From JAGHAJ01 sp964559865 [NCBI: uncultured Synergistota bacterium] (GTDB lineage Bacteria; Synergistota; JAGHAJ01), in contig CAZLJD010000035.1 in the NCBI GenBank assembly GCA_964559865.1, positions 1-64,000 of the forward strand: 64,000 nucleotides of DNA, in the 5' to 3' direction. The notes under the pieces were generated by a model that was not told where the DNA came from, ran no database searches, and saw only the letters and a program-made list of their open reading frames with translations. Below, piece by piece: positions 48,154 to 58,186 of the stretch. Position numbers and translations under genes: made by a program. Each line of letters starts with the position of its first letter. The first letter of the stretch is position 1.

Positions 48154-49570
48154 GATTTTTTCTCTCCGTTTCAAGTAGTCTCATGAAGTTTTCCTTTATA
48201 AATTCCAATTGTTTTTCCGTTGAGGCTTCAAATCTCAGGACGAGCACAGGCTGGGTGTTAGATGCGCGCACGAGTCCCCATCCGTCTGTGAATATCACTC
48301 TTATTCCATCAACCGTTACCGTCTCTTTTATCTTGTCCTGTAGTTTTTCATCTTTTTCCACTCTGGTCTTCAATCTCTCTATGACATTGAACTTGTCTTT
48401 CTCGTCCCATGGTAGTCTTATCTCAGGGGTGGACACGAGCTTTGGTATGTCTGATAGAATCTCTGAGAGAGTTGCTGGTTTCTTTTTGTTTAGTATCTCT
48501 ATCAGTCTCAGACTTGCGTACACTGCGTCGTCGTATCCAAAGTACCTGTCTGCAAAGAATATGTGGCCACTCATTTCACCAGCTAATAGTGCGTGCTCTA
48601 CTTTCATCTTCTTTTTCAGGAGAGAGTGTCCTGTCTTCCACATGATTGCTCTTCCACCGTGTTTCTTTATATCTTCGTACATCGTTTGTGAGCACTTTAC
48701 CTCTCCTATTATGGTAGCACCTGGGTGTTCTTCCAGTATTCCCCTTGCAAAGAGCGTTGTCAACTTATCCCCCCAGATTATTTCTCCTTTTTCGTCTACA
48801 ACTCCTATCCTGTCTGCGTCTCCATCGTAGGCTATACCTACATCTGCCTTTGCTTCTCTTACCTTTTCAATCAGATCCTTTAGGTTTTTGGGTATAGTTG
48901 GGTCTGGATGATGGTTTGGAAACCTACCGTCTGGTTTCGAGAATAGCTCTATAAACGAACATCCTATCCCCCTTAGGATATCTGGTACTACCAGACCTGC
49001 ACACCCATTTCCTGAGTCTATTACTACCTTTACCTTACACGGTTGAATGGATTTGAATTGTTCTATCATGTAGGCTTTGTAGTCTTTCAGTATGTCATAG
49101 GAACTTCTTTTACCACTTGCTCCCTCAGGTGGTGTTGTCCTTCCTGTTAAAATGTCTTCTGCTATCTCCCTTAGTTTTTGGATTTCCTCTCCGTATATGG
49201 TTTCTTTCCCTATACAGACCTTTAGTCCGTTGTACTCTGGTGGGTTGTGACTACCTGTGATCATTATCCCACCATCAACATCCAAGTTAAATAGGGAAAA
49301 GTACAGCGCTGGTGTTGTGGTCATACCCAGCTCTATTACTGAGATACCACTGGATAATATACTGTCTGTTATTGCCCTTGTGAGCCTTGGAGAGTGTGTT
49401 CTGGCATCGTAAGCTATGGTTATTTGCAGGTTTTCAAACGGTTTTCCAGTTTTGTCCTTTAGCATCAAGGCATACGCCTTCCCTATAAGGCTTAAGACTT
49501 CTTCTGTGAAGTTTTTGTCTACAGTTCCTCTTATGTCATACTCTCTGAATATAGTTTTATCAAGATTCAT
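48137..49570 (-). CDS. manB: Phosphomannomutase/phosphoglucomutase
   Basis: This alpha-D-phosphohexomutase (477 residues) interconverts 1- and 6-phosphates of glucose or mannose. The phosphoserine loop is ITGSHNPPEYNG, the metal loop GDADRIG, the sugar loop GEMSGH, and a C-terminal phosphate-binding domain ends the protein. Glucose 1-phosphate from this enzyme would feed the nucleotide sugars needed by TreT and the trehalose-phosphate synthase encoded downstream. Confidence 0.92.
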   Translation of the reverse strand: MNLDKTIFREYDIRGTVDKNFTEEVLSLIGKAYALMLKDKTGKPFENLQITIAYDARTHSPRLTRAITDSILSSGISVIELGMTTTPALYFSLFNLDVDGGIMITGSHNPPEYNGLKVCIGKETIYGEEIQKLREIAEDILTGRTTPPEGASGKRSSYDILKDYKAYMIEQFKSIQPCKVKVVIDSGNGCAGLVVPDILRGIGCSFIELFSKPDGRFPNHHPDPTIPKNLKDLIEKVREAKADVGIAYDGDADRIGVVDEKGEIIWGDKLTTLFARGILEEHPGATIIGEVKCSQTMYEDIKKHGGRAIMWKTGHSLLKKKMKVEHALLAGEMSGHIFFADRYFGYDDAVYASLRLIEILNKKKPATLSEILSDIPKLVSTPEIRLPWDEKDKFNVIERLKTRVEKDEKLQDKIKETVTVDGIRVIFTDGWGLVRASNTQPVLVLRFEASTEKQLEFIKENFMRLLETERKNHGNVS

Positions 49571-50357
49571 CTTTATACACCTCTTTTACCCTTTTTATAT
49601 GTACAGCTTTGCCGTTTTCTCTATTTATGTCTACTATGACGCCGTTTAATACGAGGTTTTTGTTTGCAACCTCAAACTTTGCCGGTAAGGATGTAAGAAA
49701 TCTCTGTATTATTATGTCCTTCTTCATACCTATTACCGAGTCTATAGGCCCAGTCATACCCACATCTGTTATAAATGCAGTGCCATTTGGAAGAACCCTC
49801 TCATCTGCAGTTGCTACATGCGTATGCGTTCCCATCAGTGCAGAGACTTTACCATCTAAGAACCATCCCATTGCGATCTTTTCTGAAGTTGCTTCTGCAT
49901 GGAAGTCCACGATCACCACTTGCCTTTTTGGGATCTCCTTTAATGCTTCTTCTATCTTTCTGAAGGGGCAGTCTGTTAGTGGCATAAATACCCTTCCTTG
50001 CAAGTTTATTACGGTTATATTTGTCTCTTTGAACTTCATATTGCAGATGCCTGTCCCCGGTGTCCCTGGTGGATAGTTTAGTGGTCGTAATATGTTTGGT
50101 TTGTCGTTTAACAATTCGTATGCCTCTTTTTTGTCCCACACATGGTTGCCGGTGGTGATGCAGTCTATCCCACAGCCCAAAATCTCCTCAGCAGTGGACT
50201 TGGTTATACCGAGACCACCAGCCAAATTTTCACCGTTTGCTATAGTGATGTCGATGTTGTACCTTTTTTTTAGCTCTGGTAGAAGGGCTTTTACTACCCT
50301 TCTACCAGGCCTACCTATGATGTCACCGATAAACAGTATTCTTAGGTTACTTTGCAT
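49560..50357 (-). CDS. ymdB: YmdB-type metallophosphoesterase (TIGR00282)
   Basis: This 265-residue binuclear metallophosphatase related to Bacillus subtilis YmdB hydrolyses 2',3'-cyclic nucleotides and affects RNase Y-linked gene expression. Motifs are FIGDIIGRPGRR, NGENLAGGLG, GNHVWDKKE, VDFHAEATSEK and GTHTHVATADE. The gene follows rny with an 11-base overlap, the order known from Firmicutes, supporting a functional link to RNA decay. Confidence 0.93.
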   Translation of the reverse strand: MQSNLRILFIGDIIGRPGRRVVKALLPELKKRYNIDITIANGENLAGGLGITKSTAEEILGCGIDCITTGNHVWDKKEAYELLNDKPNILRPLNYPPGTPGTGICNMKFKETNITVINLQGRVFMPLTDCPFRKIEEALKEIPKRQVVIVDFHAEATSEKIAMGWFLDGKVSALMGTHTHVATADERVLPNGTAFITDVGMTGPIDSVIGMKKDIIIQRFLTSLPAKFEVANKNLVLNGVIVDINRENGKAVHIKRVKEVYKDES

Positions 50358-51879
50358 ATTCTATACTCCTCGTCTCTCTTATAACTACTACCTTCACTTG
50401 ACCAGGATAAGTTAGGCTTTCTTCTATCTTTTTTGCTATGTCGCGTGCCAGTTTGTAGGAGCTGTCATCATCGATTATGTCAGAATCTACGATGATTCTC
50501 AGTTCTCTACCTGCTTGTATTGCATAAGCCTTACTTACGCCTGAAAAACTATTTGCTACCTCTTCCAGTTTCTCAAGCCTCTTGATGTAAGTTTCGAGGC
50601 TTTCTCTTCTTGCACCCGGTCTTGACGCAGATACAGCATCGCTGACCTGTATAATTACATCTAGTAGAGATTGCACTTCTACTTCTCCATGGTGTGCTGC
50701 GATTGCATGCACTACCTCGGGCTTTTCTCCGTATCTTTTGGCAATGTCCGCTCCTAAGAGGGCATGTGTCCCTTCGGTGTTTAAGCTTATGCTCTTGCCG
50801 ATGTCGTGAAGCAAGCCCGCCCTCTTTGCAAGTTGAACATCTACACCTAACTCGTTTGCGAGCATGCCAGCTATGTACGCTACCTCTATGGAGTGTTGTA
50901 GGACATTTTGCCCATAACTTCTTCTGTACTTCAAGTTTCCAAGGTGTTTTACGATCTCTTCGTGTACACCCTCAATACCCATTTCCATGAGAGCCCTCTC
51001 ACCTGCAAGCATACCTTCTTTGCTTATCTCTGCCTTTGCCTTCTCTACCAGCTCTTCTATCCTTGCAGGGTGTATCCTGCCATCTCCTATGAGCCTATCA
51101 AGTGCTCTCCTTGCAATCTCCCTTCTGATAGGGTCAAACGACGATAGCACTACGGCTTCTGGTGTGTCATCTACTATAAGGTCAACGCCTGTGAGTTGCT
51201 CGAATATCCTGATGTTTCTGCCCTCTCTACCTATGATTCTTCCTTTCATCTCGTCATTGGGTAAAGGCACTACTGAAACTGTAATCTCTGATGTGTGTTC
51301 TACCGCACATCTCTGTATTGCAGTTGCAAGTATCTCTTTTGCCCTCGCCTCTGCTTCTCTCTTGGCATTTTCTTCTATCTTTCTTATAAGGGCACCAGCT
51401 TCCTTGTTTACTTCACTTTCTATCTTTACCAGCAGAAGTTCTTTTGCTTCTTCTTGGGACATCTTTGCTATGCTTTCAAGCTCTTTGAGTTCTCTTTCCT
51501 TCAACTCTTCTGTTTCCTTGAGGAGCTTTTCTATGTGGTGTTCTTTCTCCTCTAATATGGTTTCTCTCCTCTCCAGGCCTGCTAATCTCCTGTCAAGGGT
51601 CTCTTCTCTCTGAAGGAGTCTCTTCTCCAGTCTTTGGATTTCCTGCCTCTTTTCCTTTATTTCTCTATCGGTATCTATCTTTATCTGATGCGCTTTTTCT
51701 CGAGCTTCTAATATAATCTCTCTCTTCTTTGCGTTTGCCTCTTCTTCTGCGGCTTTTAATATGTTTTCGGCACTCTTCTTTGCAGCCTCTAATCTATGCT
51801 CAGTCGTGTATTTTCTGATCAGAATACCTATAGCTATGCCGACAGCTAATGAGGCGAGTACAGCGACAGTTAAATACAT
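50347..51879 (-). CDS. rny: Ribonuclease Y
   Basis: RNase Y is the membrane-anchored endoribonuclease that starts mRNA decay. There is an N-terminal transmembrane helix (TVAVLASLAVGIAIGIL), a long Glu/Lys/Arg-rich coiled coil (about 25-190), a KH domain (GRIIGREGRNIRIFE) and an HD domain (LLHDIGKSI, then AIAAHHGE). ATG 51879 is used because GGGGGTGG lies eight bases before it; an in-frame GTG at 51891 overlaps that site. The recA gene ends 75 bases upstream. Confidence 0.96.
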   Translation of the reverse strand: MYLTVAVLASLAVGIAIGILIRKYTTEHRLEAAKKSAENILKAAEEEANAKKREIILEAREKAHQIKIDTDREIKEKRQEIQRLEKRLLQREETLDRRLAGLERRETILEEKEHHIEKLLKETEELKERELKELESIAKMSQEEAKELLLVKIESEVNKEAGALIRKIEENAKREAEARAKEILATAIQRCAVEHTSEITVSVVPLPNDEMKGRIIGREGRNIRIFEQLTGVDLIVDDTPEAVVLSSFDPIRREIARRALDRLIGDGRIHPARIEELVEKAKAEISKEGMLAGERALMEMGIEGVHEEIVKHLGNLKYRRSYGQNVLQHSIEVAYIAGMLANELGVDVQLAKRAGLLHDIGKSISLNTEGTHALLGADIAKRYGEKPEVVHAIAAHHGEVEVQSLLDVIIQVSDAVSASRPGARRESLETYIKRLEKLEEVANSFSGVSKAYAIQAGRELRIIVDSDIIDDDSSYKLARDIAKKIEESLTYPGQVKVVVIRETRSIEYAK

Positions 51880-51954
51880 CTTTACTTCCACCCCCTATTT
51901 TGTTATCAAGGTCCTGTTACAAAGTTTTTTGAGATAGACTTTATGTTTCTAATT

Positions 51955-52992
51955 CTATGTCTCTTCTTCCTCAACAGCTCCGTAGTTGTACATAACTATG
52001 CCAGATGCCTCTTTGATCTTTTGTTCGATGGTTTGCAGAAGTTCGGGATGCTCTGACAAATGCGCTGCTGCATTGTCCTTTCCTTGCCCTATTGCTTCTC
52101 CCTCAAACGAATACCAGCTCCCAGACCTCTTTATTATGTTCATCTCTGTAGCCATGTCTAAGAGTATTCTCTCTCGTAGTGCCCCTTTGCCGTAGATTAT
52201 ATCAAATTCTGCTATCCTGAACGGTGGTGCTACCTTGTTTTTGACAACTTTTACCTTTACCCTATGGCCTATTTCCCTGTCGTCACCCTTTATTCCCGAG
52301 ATTCTCCTTACATCCAGCCTTAAAGACGAGAAGAACTTTAGTGCCCTTCCACCAGGTGTTATCTCTCTGGTAACCCTTCCATACCCTGTTGCATTTATGT
52401 CTGACCTTACTTGGTTTATGAACACCACTATAGATTTTGTCCTCCCTATGAGGGCGGTTAACCTCCTCAGTGCTTGGGACATCAACCTTGCCTGTGATGC
52501 CACGGTAATGTCTCCTATGGAGCCCCTTAATTCATCTTGGGGTACGAGGGCAGCCACGGAATCCACGACTATTATGTCAACGGCACTGCTACTTACGAGC
52601 ATTTCAAGTATAGAAAGTGCCTGTTCTCCGCTATCCGGTTGCGATAGTAAGAGGTTGTCTATGTCCACACCCACTGCCTTAGCGTACATAGGATCAAGGG
52701 CATGCTCTGCATCTATGAAAGCTGCTATACCTCCTTGACTTTGTGCAGATGCTATAAAGTGCAGTGCAAGCGTTGTCTTTCCAGAACCTTCAGGTCCGTA
52801 CAGCTCTACCACTCTGCCTTTTGGTAACCCTCCTACTCCAAGTGCAAGGTCGAGTGGCAGTATCCCTGTAGGTATGACATCTACGCTTTGGGTGGATTTT
52901 TCCCCCAGCCTCATTATGGCTCCTTTACCAAACATTTTCTCTATGTTACTTATGGTCCTGTTTAATACGCTGAGTTTTTCCTCATCAGCCAT
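51955..52992 (-). CDS. recA: Recombinase RecA
   Basis: RecA forms filaments on single-stranded DNA for strand exchange and SOS induction. It is 345 residues from ATG 52992, with Walker [10 protein letters not shown] (66-74), VDSVAALVP and the L2-region [15 protein letters not shown] before 52992 fixes the start; an earlier in-frame ATG at 53016 lies in the 3' end of thpR. It is translated right after thpR, a CinA-ThpR-RecA order found in many bacteria. I see no LexA-box-like site. Confidence 0.97.
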   Translation of the reverse strand: MADEEKLSVLNRTISNIEKMFGKGAIMRLGEKSTQSVDVIPTGILPLDLALGVGGLPKGRVVELYGPEGSGKTTLALHFIASAQSQGGIAAFIDAEHALDPMYAKAVGVDIDNLLLSQPDSGEQALSILEMLVSSSAVDIIVVDSVAALVPQDELRGSIGDITVASQARLMSQALRRLTALIGRTKSIVVFINQVRSDINATGYGRVTREITPGGRALKFFSSLRLDVRRISGIKGDDREIGHRVKVKVVKNKVAPPFRIAEFDIIYGKGALRERILLDMATEMNIIKRSGSWYSFEGEAIGQGKDNAAAHLSEHPELLQTIEQKIKEASGIVMYNYGAVEEEET

Positions 52993-52996
52993 ATTT

Positions 52997-53581
52997 TCAA
53001 TCCCTCCTTGCTTCATACGATTTTACCACTTCGTAGATGGGACCTTCCCGTGTAAGTGTGCTTTTCACAAGGCATATCTGACTCACGGTTAGGTCAATGT
53101 TAGAAAACACCTTACTATTTAATTCTTTCCTTAACTGTTTGACTTCTGACGCAGATAACCGCTTTTTTGTCCGAGCAAGTGTAATGTGAGGTGAAAACCC
53201 CCTCACATCCTTCTGAATTCCTACTTCTGAAAGAGACTCTTCTATACCTTTCCACACATCTCTGATCCTTTTTACTACCTCCTCTGGCTGTATTCCAAGC
53301 CATACGACTCTTGGGTTTTTCCACGAGGGGAATACCCCCGCTCCTGAGATGACCAAATTAAATACCTTAAAATCACTCTTTAGAAAGAACGCTCGCATTG
53401 CATCTTCTATCTGCTTTCTTACCGGTAAGCTAACTTCTCCTATAAACTTCAGTGTCAAATGTAAGTTCTTGCCCTCTACCCACTTTAGGTTGTGAAATAC
53501 CTCTCTGTATCTCTTAATTATACCATCTAAATGCTCTTTTGTCTTCTCCGGAAACCAAAGTGCTATAAACAGCCTATCCAT
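52997..53581 (-). CDS. thpR: RNA 2',3'-cyclic phosphodiesterase (ThpR/LigT)
   Basis: This 194-residue 2H phosphoesterase has the two HxTx motifs HLTLKFIG and HITLARTK. It opens 2',3'-cyclic phosphate ends of RNA and can ligate tRNA halves in vitro. It overlaps cinA by eight bases and precedes recA by a few bases. The physiological role in bacteria is unclear. Confidence 0.94.
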   Translation of the reverse strand: MDRLFIALWFPEKTKEHLDGIIKRYREVFHNLKWVEGKNLHLTLKFIGEVSLPVRKQIEDAMRAFFLKSDFKVFNLVISGAGVFPSWKNPRVVWLGIQPEEVVKRIRDVWKGIEESLSEVGIQKDVRGFSPHITLARTKKRLSASEVKQLRKELNSKVFSNIDLTVSQICLVKSTLTREGPIYEVVKSYEARRD

Positions 53582-54782
53582 TTATTGTCCTCCATAGCTT
53601 GTGGAGTGCCATATTAGTAGCCCACTCTTTTACCTTTACTCTATTTCCTATAAAGTGGTGTCTTTCTGATATCGTTTCTCTAAAAGATATTGCTATGCAC
53701 ACTGTTCCAACTGGTGTTCTTTCGTTGCCGCCAGTTGGCCCTGCTATGCCTGTAATACCTACTCCTATGTCTGATTTGAATATCTCTTTTACGCCTTCTG
53801 CCATAGCTGCTGCTACCTCTATACTCACTACACCGTGACTCTCTATTAATCCTTTGGAGACTTTGAGTAAGGACTCCTTTGTGGATGTATGGTAGCTCAC
53901 CACTCCCCCAAGGAAGTAATCCGAGCTTCCAGGTATGTTTGTTATCTTGTGTGATAACATTCCACCTGTACAAGATTCGGCAGTAGATAGGGTTAGTCCT
54001 TTCTTCCTTAGGAGCTTTCCCAATACTGATTCGAGTGGGTCTTCGTTGCATCCGAATACATATCCTTTGAGCCGATTTGATATTTCCTCTGATATACTCT
54101 CCACTGTTTCTTTGTTCTCGCCAGTCACGAATATGTCCACTTTTCCGGGCGAGGCAAGTACCCCTACATGTTCGCTGAATACCTCTTTGATCTTGGCGGA
54201 GACTTCTGATTCTTTTAGTCCCGATGTGTGCAAGACTTTTGTGTAATACCTTGATTCACCAAAGATGGACTTCCACCACGATGTAACCTCTTCTTTCCAG
54301 ATCGATTCCATTTCCCAGGGGACACCGGGCAGTGCTAAGATGTATTTTGTTCCATTCTTTATGGCAAATCCAGGGGCAGTTCCGTATCTGTTTGGAAACA
54401 AAGTGCTTCCCTCAATGATAAAAGCCTGTCTCTTTACGTATTCTTCGTCCACAGTTAGTCTGTGTGATTTTATGAATGCTTTTATGCTTTCCCACACATC
54501 TTCACTGAATATTATCCTCTTGTTGCACACAGATGCTATAGCCTCCTTTGTTACATCATCGCGTGTGGGACCTAATCCTCCAGTCGTAACAACGAGTTTC
54601 ACATCTTGTAATGCGTATGATATGTGTTTTTTTATCTCTTCTTCTCTGTCTGCTACTGCCATACCGAAGTGAACAGTTCCGCCTAAACGCTGGATCTCTC
54701 TGCTAAGGGTTGCCATGTTGCTGTTTATCCGTAATCCAGTTATGAGTTCTGTTCCTATGTTTAGTATTGCTACATCTACCAT
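53574..54782 (-). CDS. cinA: CinA-like protein (competence/damage-inducible; NMN amidase domain)
   Basis: This two-domain protein of 402 residues has an N-terminal MoCF-like COG1058 domain (VAILNIGTELITG, TTGGLGPTRDDVT), an ADP-ribose pyrophosphatase-type unit. The C-terminal domain (about 245-400) is CinA/PncC-like (STAESCTGGML, GIAGPTGG), an NMN deamidase. It is commonly co-transcribed with recA and takes part in pyridine nucleotide recycling. Confidence 0.94.
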   Translation of the reverse strand: MVDVAILNIGTELITGLRINSNMATLSREIQRLGGTVHFGMAVADREEEIKKHISYALQDVKLVVTTGGLGPTRDDVTKEAIASVCNKRIIFSEDVWESIKAFIKSHRLTVDEEYVKRQAFIIEGSTLFPNRYGTAPGFAIKNGTKYILALPGVPWEMESIWKEEVTSWWKSIFGESRYYTKVLHTSGLKESEVSAKIKEVFSEHVGVLASPGKVDIFVTGENKETVESISEEISNRLKGYVFGCNEDPLESVLGKLLRKKGLTLSTAESCTGGMLSHKITNIPGSSDYFLGGVVSYHTSTKESLLKVSKGLIESHGVVSIEVAAAMAEGVKEIFKSDIGVGITGIAGPTGGNERTPVGTVCIAISFRETISERHHFIGNRVKVKEWATNMALHKLWRTING

Positions 54783-54794
54783 TTCCTTTCACCC

Positions 54795-55244
54795 TCATGC
54801 CTTTATGCCGTAGTAGGAGACTATTGCCCAAAGAAGTAAGTTACTTTCGATGCCCGCTATTACATCGTCTAACATTATACCCCATCCCCCTCGGAGCTTT
54901 TCCACTCTGCTTATGGGAAACCCCTTCAAAATATCAAATATCCTGAAAAATACCAGTGCTGCTACCATGGATTTTGGCGAAAAGCCATACATTGCTACGA
55001 AGTACCCCAGCATCTCGTCCCATACTACTTGTGGTGGATCCTCTGTTCCTATGACCTTTTCTGCTCTGGATGTTATGTAAACGCCCACAAAGAACACGAT
55101 TAGCAGTTCCCACCATGTTGGCGTCCACTTCCACCTTATAAGCATTGCTACTACTGTTCCTGCAGTTCCCGGTGCGTATGGAAATCTCCCCACTCCTATG
55201 AGAGTAGATAGATATAGTGAAACTTTGTTCAAAAATGTGTTCAA
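54795..55244 (-). CDS. pgpA: Phosphatidylglycerophosphatase A
   Basis: PgpA dephosphorylates phosphatidylglycerol phosphate at the inner membrane. The family start GVGRFPYAPGTAGTVVAM, the motif VVWDEMLGYFVAM and four hydrophobic segments are present. The TTG at 55244, overlapping the rimO stop (TTGA) and following GGTGGGAG, gives 149 residues. An upstream in-frame ATG within rimO would add eleven residues without a better signal. Confidence 0.88.
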   Translation of the reverse strand: MNTFLNKVSLYLSTLIGVGRFPYAPGTAGTVVAMLIRWKWTPTWWELLIVFFVGVYITSRAEKVIGTEDPPQVVWDEMLGYFVAMYGFSPKSMVAALVFFRIFDILKGFPISRVEKLRGGWGIMLDDVIAGIESNLLLWAIVSYYGIKA

Positions 55245-56551
55245 CTTGCAATCACTCCCACCAAGTCGTACTCCCATGCATCTGTGATCTCTACTGTATG
55301 GAAATCTCCTATTTTGGCTGAATTATCTGATATCCACACTGTGCAGTCTATATCCGGTGCATCTCGATAGCTTCTACCGTAAAACCAGTTGGAGTCTTTG
55401 TCAAAGCCTTCTACCAGAACTTTCAGTCTTTTCCCTATCAGTTCAGCATTCTTTCTGTATGAGATCCTTTGCTGAAGTCTCATTATTCTGTGAGCTCTTC
55501 TCCTTGCAACACCTCTTTTGACCTCCTTGAGGTTGCGTAAATGGGGAGATTTGTGCTCCTTGGAAAATACAAATGTCCCGAGCATGTCAAACTTCGTTTC
55601 TTCTATAAAGTTGAGCAACTCTCTAAAGTCTTTCTCGTCTTCTTCGGGGAATCCTACCATTACCGTGGTTCTTAAGACTGCGCCTTTTATGGTCTCTCTT
55701 ATCTCCTTTATCTGTCTTTTTATCTGCTGTGCATTTGTTTTTCTTCTCATAAGGTTCAGAAGTTTGTCACTGATGTGCTGTATAGGTATGTCGAAGTAGG
55801 GTAGAAGTTTCTCCCTGTTTTCTGCCACCATCTTTATTACTGAGCTGCTCACCTTTCCCGGATATAGATATAACATCCTTATCCAGAAATCGCCTTCTAT
55901 CTTGATTATGTTTGATAGAAGTTCTTCCAGCGAGCTACCTATGTCCTTTCCATAGTCTGTTAAGTCCTGTGCTACCAATATGATCTCTTTTGCGCCTTCG
56001 TGTACTCTTTGTTTTACCTCGTTGACTATGGAGCTTATACTCCTGCTGTTGTATCTCCCTCTGAGTTTGGGTATGATGCAGAATGAACACGCATTATCAC
56101 AACCGTCCGCTACTCTTATGTATCTGTAGTATCTCTCTTGGTATAAAGGAGTTCCCGTTATACCTGTACTAAACAGCTCCTTGTAGGCTGCAGATGGGTT
56201 GGTAACATACACGCCGCTTCCGCTTTCTACGATCTGTGGTATGTTGAGGATATTCCCTGCACTTACCCATGCATCGACCTCTGGGAGGATTTTGGGGAGA
56301 CTCTTACCGTATCTGTTTACGAGGCAACCTGTTACTACGAGTCTTTGGATGTTGCCACTTTGCTTTTCTTTTGCGAGTGCATAAATGGTAGAAATACTCT
56401 CGCTTACGGCGTCTCTAATGAATGCACATGTATTTACCACTGTAACCTTTGTCTGTTTGCGTTCCTTATTTGAGCTTTTCAGCAATCTATTTATAACTTC
56501 GCTATCTGCCTCGTTTTTTGGGCACCCAAGGCTGATAATGTTAAGGTCCAA
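55241..56551 (-). CDS. rimO: Ribosomal protein S12 methylthiotransferase RimO
   Basis: RimO adds a methylthio group to the conserved Asp of ribosomal protein S12. The 436-residue protein has the MTTase start ISLGCPKNEADSEV, the radical-SAM motif DGCDNACSFCIIPKLRG (the RimO form, not the MiaB form) and a C-terminal TRAM domain. It sits between rodZ and pgpA with minimal spacing. Confidence 0.96.
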   Translation of the reverse strand: MDLNIISLGCPKNEADSEVINRLLKSSNKERKQTKVTVVNTCAFIRDAVSESISTIYALAKEKQSGNIQRLVVTGCLVNRYGKSLPKILPEVDAWVSAGNILNIPQIVESGSGVYVTNPSAAYKELFSTGITGTPLYQERYYRYIRVADGCDNACSFCIIPKLRGRYNSRSISSIVNEVKQRVHEGAKEIILVAQDLTDYGKDIGSSLEELLSNIIKIEGDFWIRMLYLYPGKVSSSVIKMVAENREKLLPYFDIPIQHISDKLLNLMRRKTNAQQIKRQIKEIRETIKGAVLRTTVMVGFPEEDEKDFRELLNFIEETKFDMLGTFVFSKEHKSPHLRNLKEVKRGVARRRAHRIMRLQQRISYRKNAELIGKRLKVLVEGFDKDSNWFYGRSYRDAPDIDCTVWISDNSAKIGDFHTVEITDAWEYDLVGVIAS

Positions 56552-56553
56552 AC

Positions 56554-57537
56554 TTATTCTCCTTTAGAGCTGAACTCCTTTGTGATGACCTCTCCCGGCT
56601 TTCCAAAGTATCCTATGTCTTTTCCGTTGAGACTCCACTGTATTCCACCGGCGTTTCCAACCCTTATCCTTATGTTTTCCTTTGCAGTCCAAGACACATC
56701 TTTTGGGGGATTTAGGATCCCCTCGAATACCACCTTGCCGTCTACAGATACCCTTACCCATGTCTTTGCGGTTACCTTACCCCGCAGCGTGATTTCTTTG
56801 GCTTCTTTTTGGGTGGTTTTCACTTGCTTTTTTGCCTGTGTGTTTTCCTCTTTTTCTTCCTCTTGCTGTTGTTTTGCTGGTTTGGTTTCCTCTGTTTTCT
56901 CACCACTGCTTGTGAGGGTTTCGTTTACATTCGCTTCCTGGTTTTTACTGCTTTGTGGTGTTTTCTTTTCTACTGAACTCTTTGTTTCACTACTACTGGC
57001 TTCTGGCTGATTTTTGCTGGTGTTTGCAGGTTTTTGTGCAACAGTATTTTCGGTGCTGCTGATTAGCTTGGGATTCTGTGTTTGAGGGTTTGTTTTTTCT
57101 TTCTGTGTAACGATAGTGTTTTGAGTTGTTACATGTTTGTGTGATATCTGCCAGAATAACAGCCCCCCACTGACGCCTATAAGTATGAGTGCTATGAGGT
57201 AGATCACCCACTTTATTGGTTTCTTTGCCACTTTTACCTTTTTCTTGTCTTCGTACTTGGAGAGCTTCTCTAACTCCTCTGCTTTGGGCTTTTCCTCTTT
57301 TTTCTCTCCCTTTTCCTCCTTATACATTCGTATAGCCTCTTCAGGGTCAAGTCCTAAACTTCTTGCGTAGTTTCTTATGAAACCCTTACAGTACACATCT
57401 CCACCTATTATCTCGTACTTACCTTCTTCTATTGCCTTTATGTATCTTGGATTGATTTTGGTCGTTTCCGATATTTCCTCTATCGTTATGCCTTTGTTTT
57501 CTCTTACACTCTTTAAGTATTCACCTAACTCTGCCAT
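56554..57537 (-). CDS. rodZ: RodZ-like protein (cytoplasmic HTH, one membrane helix, DUF4115)
   Basis: RodZ links the MreB cytoskeleton to the cell envelope. The protein has a helix-turn-helix at 1-70 (LGEYLKSVRENKGITIEEIS), a single membrane helix at about 112-132 and a low-complexity Lys/Glu/Thr/Gln-rich linker (about 140-245). A C-terminal DUF4115 beta domain (VTAKTWVRVSVDGKVVFEG) follows. mreB is not in the window. The start overlaps the end of rpe by 17 bases. Confidence 0.88.
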   Translation of the reverse strand: MAELGEYLKSVRENKGITIEEISETTKINPRYIKAIEEGKYEIIGGDVYCKGFIRNYARSLGLDPEEAIRMYKEEKGEKKEEKPKAEELEKLSKYEDKKKVKVAKKPIKWVIYLIALILIGVSGGLLFWQISHKHVTTQNTIVTQKEKTNPQTQNPKLISSTENTVAQKPANTSKNQPEASSSETKSSVEKKTPQSSKNQEANVNETLTSSGEKTEETKPAKQQQEEEKEENTQAKKQVKTTQKEAKEITLRGKVTAKTWVRVSVDGKVVFEGILNPPKDVSWTAKENIRIRVGNAGGIQWSLNGKDIGYFGKPGEVITKEFSSKGE

Positions 57538-58186
57538 CGGCTACACCTCTCAATGTGTTTAGAGCATTTTTGCGATCCGTTGACTCGAATATATAGCTGC
57601 CGCATACCAGTACATCTACTCCAGCCTCTACCACTTTTCTTGCGTTGCTGGGTGATATGCCTCCGTCTATCTCTATCATGAAGTTGAGGTTTCTCTCTCT
57701 CCTCATCGCAGATAACTCCCTTACCCTTGTTACACTTTCTTCTATAAATCTTTGTCCCCCAAAACCGGGATTTACACTCATGACAAGGACGAGGTCTACA
57801 TAGTCTATTATGCCCTTTAGTGCCTCTATAGGGGTTGCTGGGTTTAACGATATACCGGCTTTGATCCCCCTGCTTTTGATGTATTCGGCCAGCCTATGTG
57901 CGTGATGGGTTGCCTCTATGTGAAATGTCAATAAGTCAGGTTTTGCATCACAAAACCCTTCTACAAAACTGTCTGCAGGCTCTACCATGATGTGAACATC
58001 TAAGAAACTCTCAAAACGCTTTTTTATGCTGCTGACCAATCCCCAACCAAATGTAAGATTTGGGACAAAGTGCCCGTCCATTGCGTCAACGTGTATCCAG
58101 TCGGTAAACTCTGCTACGCTCTCTATTTCTCTTTCCAGATTCAGGTAATCGGCATTCAATATAGAGGCAGATATCTTAACTGCCAT
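57521..58186 (-). CDS. rpe: Ribulose-phosphate 3-epimerase
   Basis: Rpe interconverts ribulose 5-phosphate and xylulose 5-phosphate in the pentose phosphate pathway. The 221-residue TIM barrel has WIHVDAMDGHFVPNLTFG, MSVNPGFGGQ and IDGGI, with the metal-binding His/Asp residues in place. It follows the PASTA gene; in Firmicutes rpe similarly follows the PASTA kinase gene prkC and rsgA. Confidence 0.97.
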   Translation of the reverse strand: MAVKISASILNADYLNLEREIESVAEFTDWIHVDAMDGHFVPNLTFGWGLVSSIKKRFESFLDVHIMVEPADSFVEGFCDAKPDLLTFHIEATHHAHRLAEYIKSRGIKAGISLNPATPIEALKGIIDYVDLVLVMSVNPGFGGQRFIEESVTRVRELSAMRRERNLNFMIEIDGGISPSNARKVVEAGVDVLVCGSYIFESTDRKNALNTLRGVADGRVR

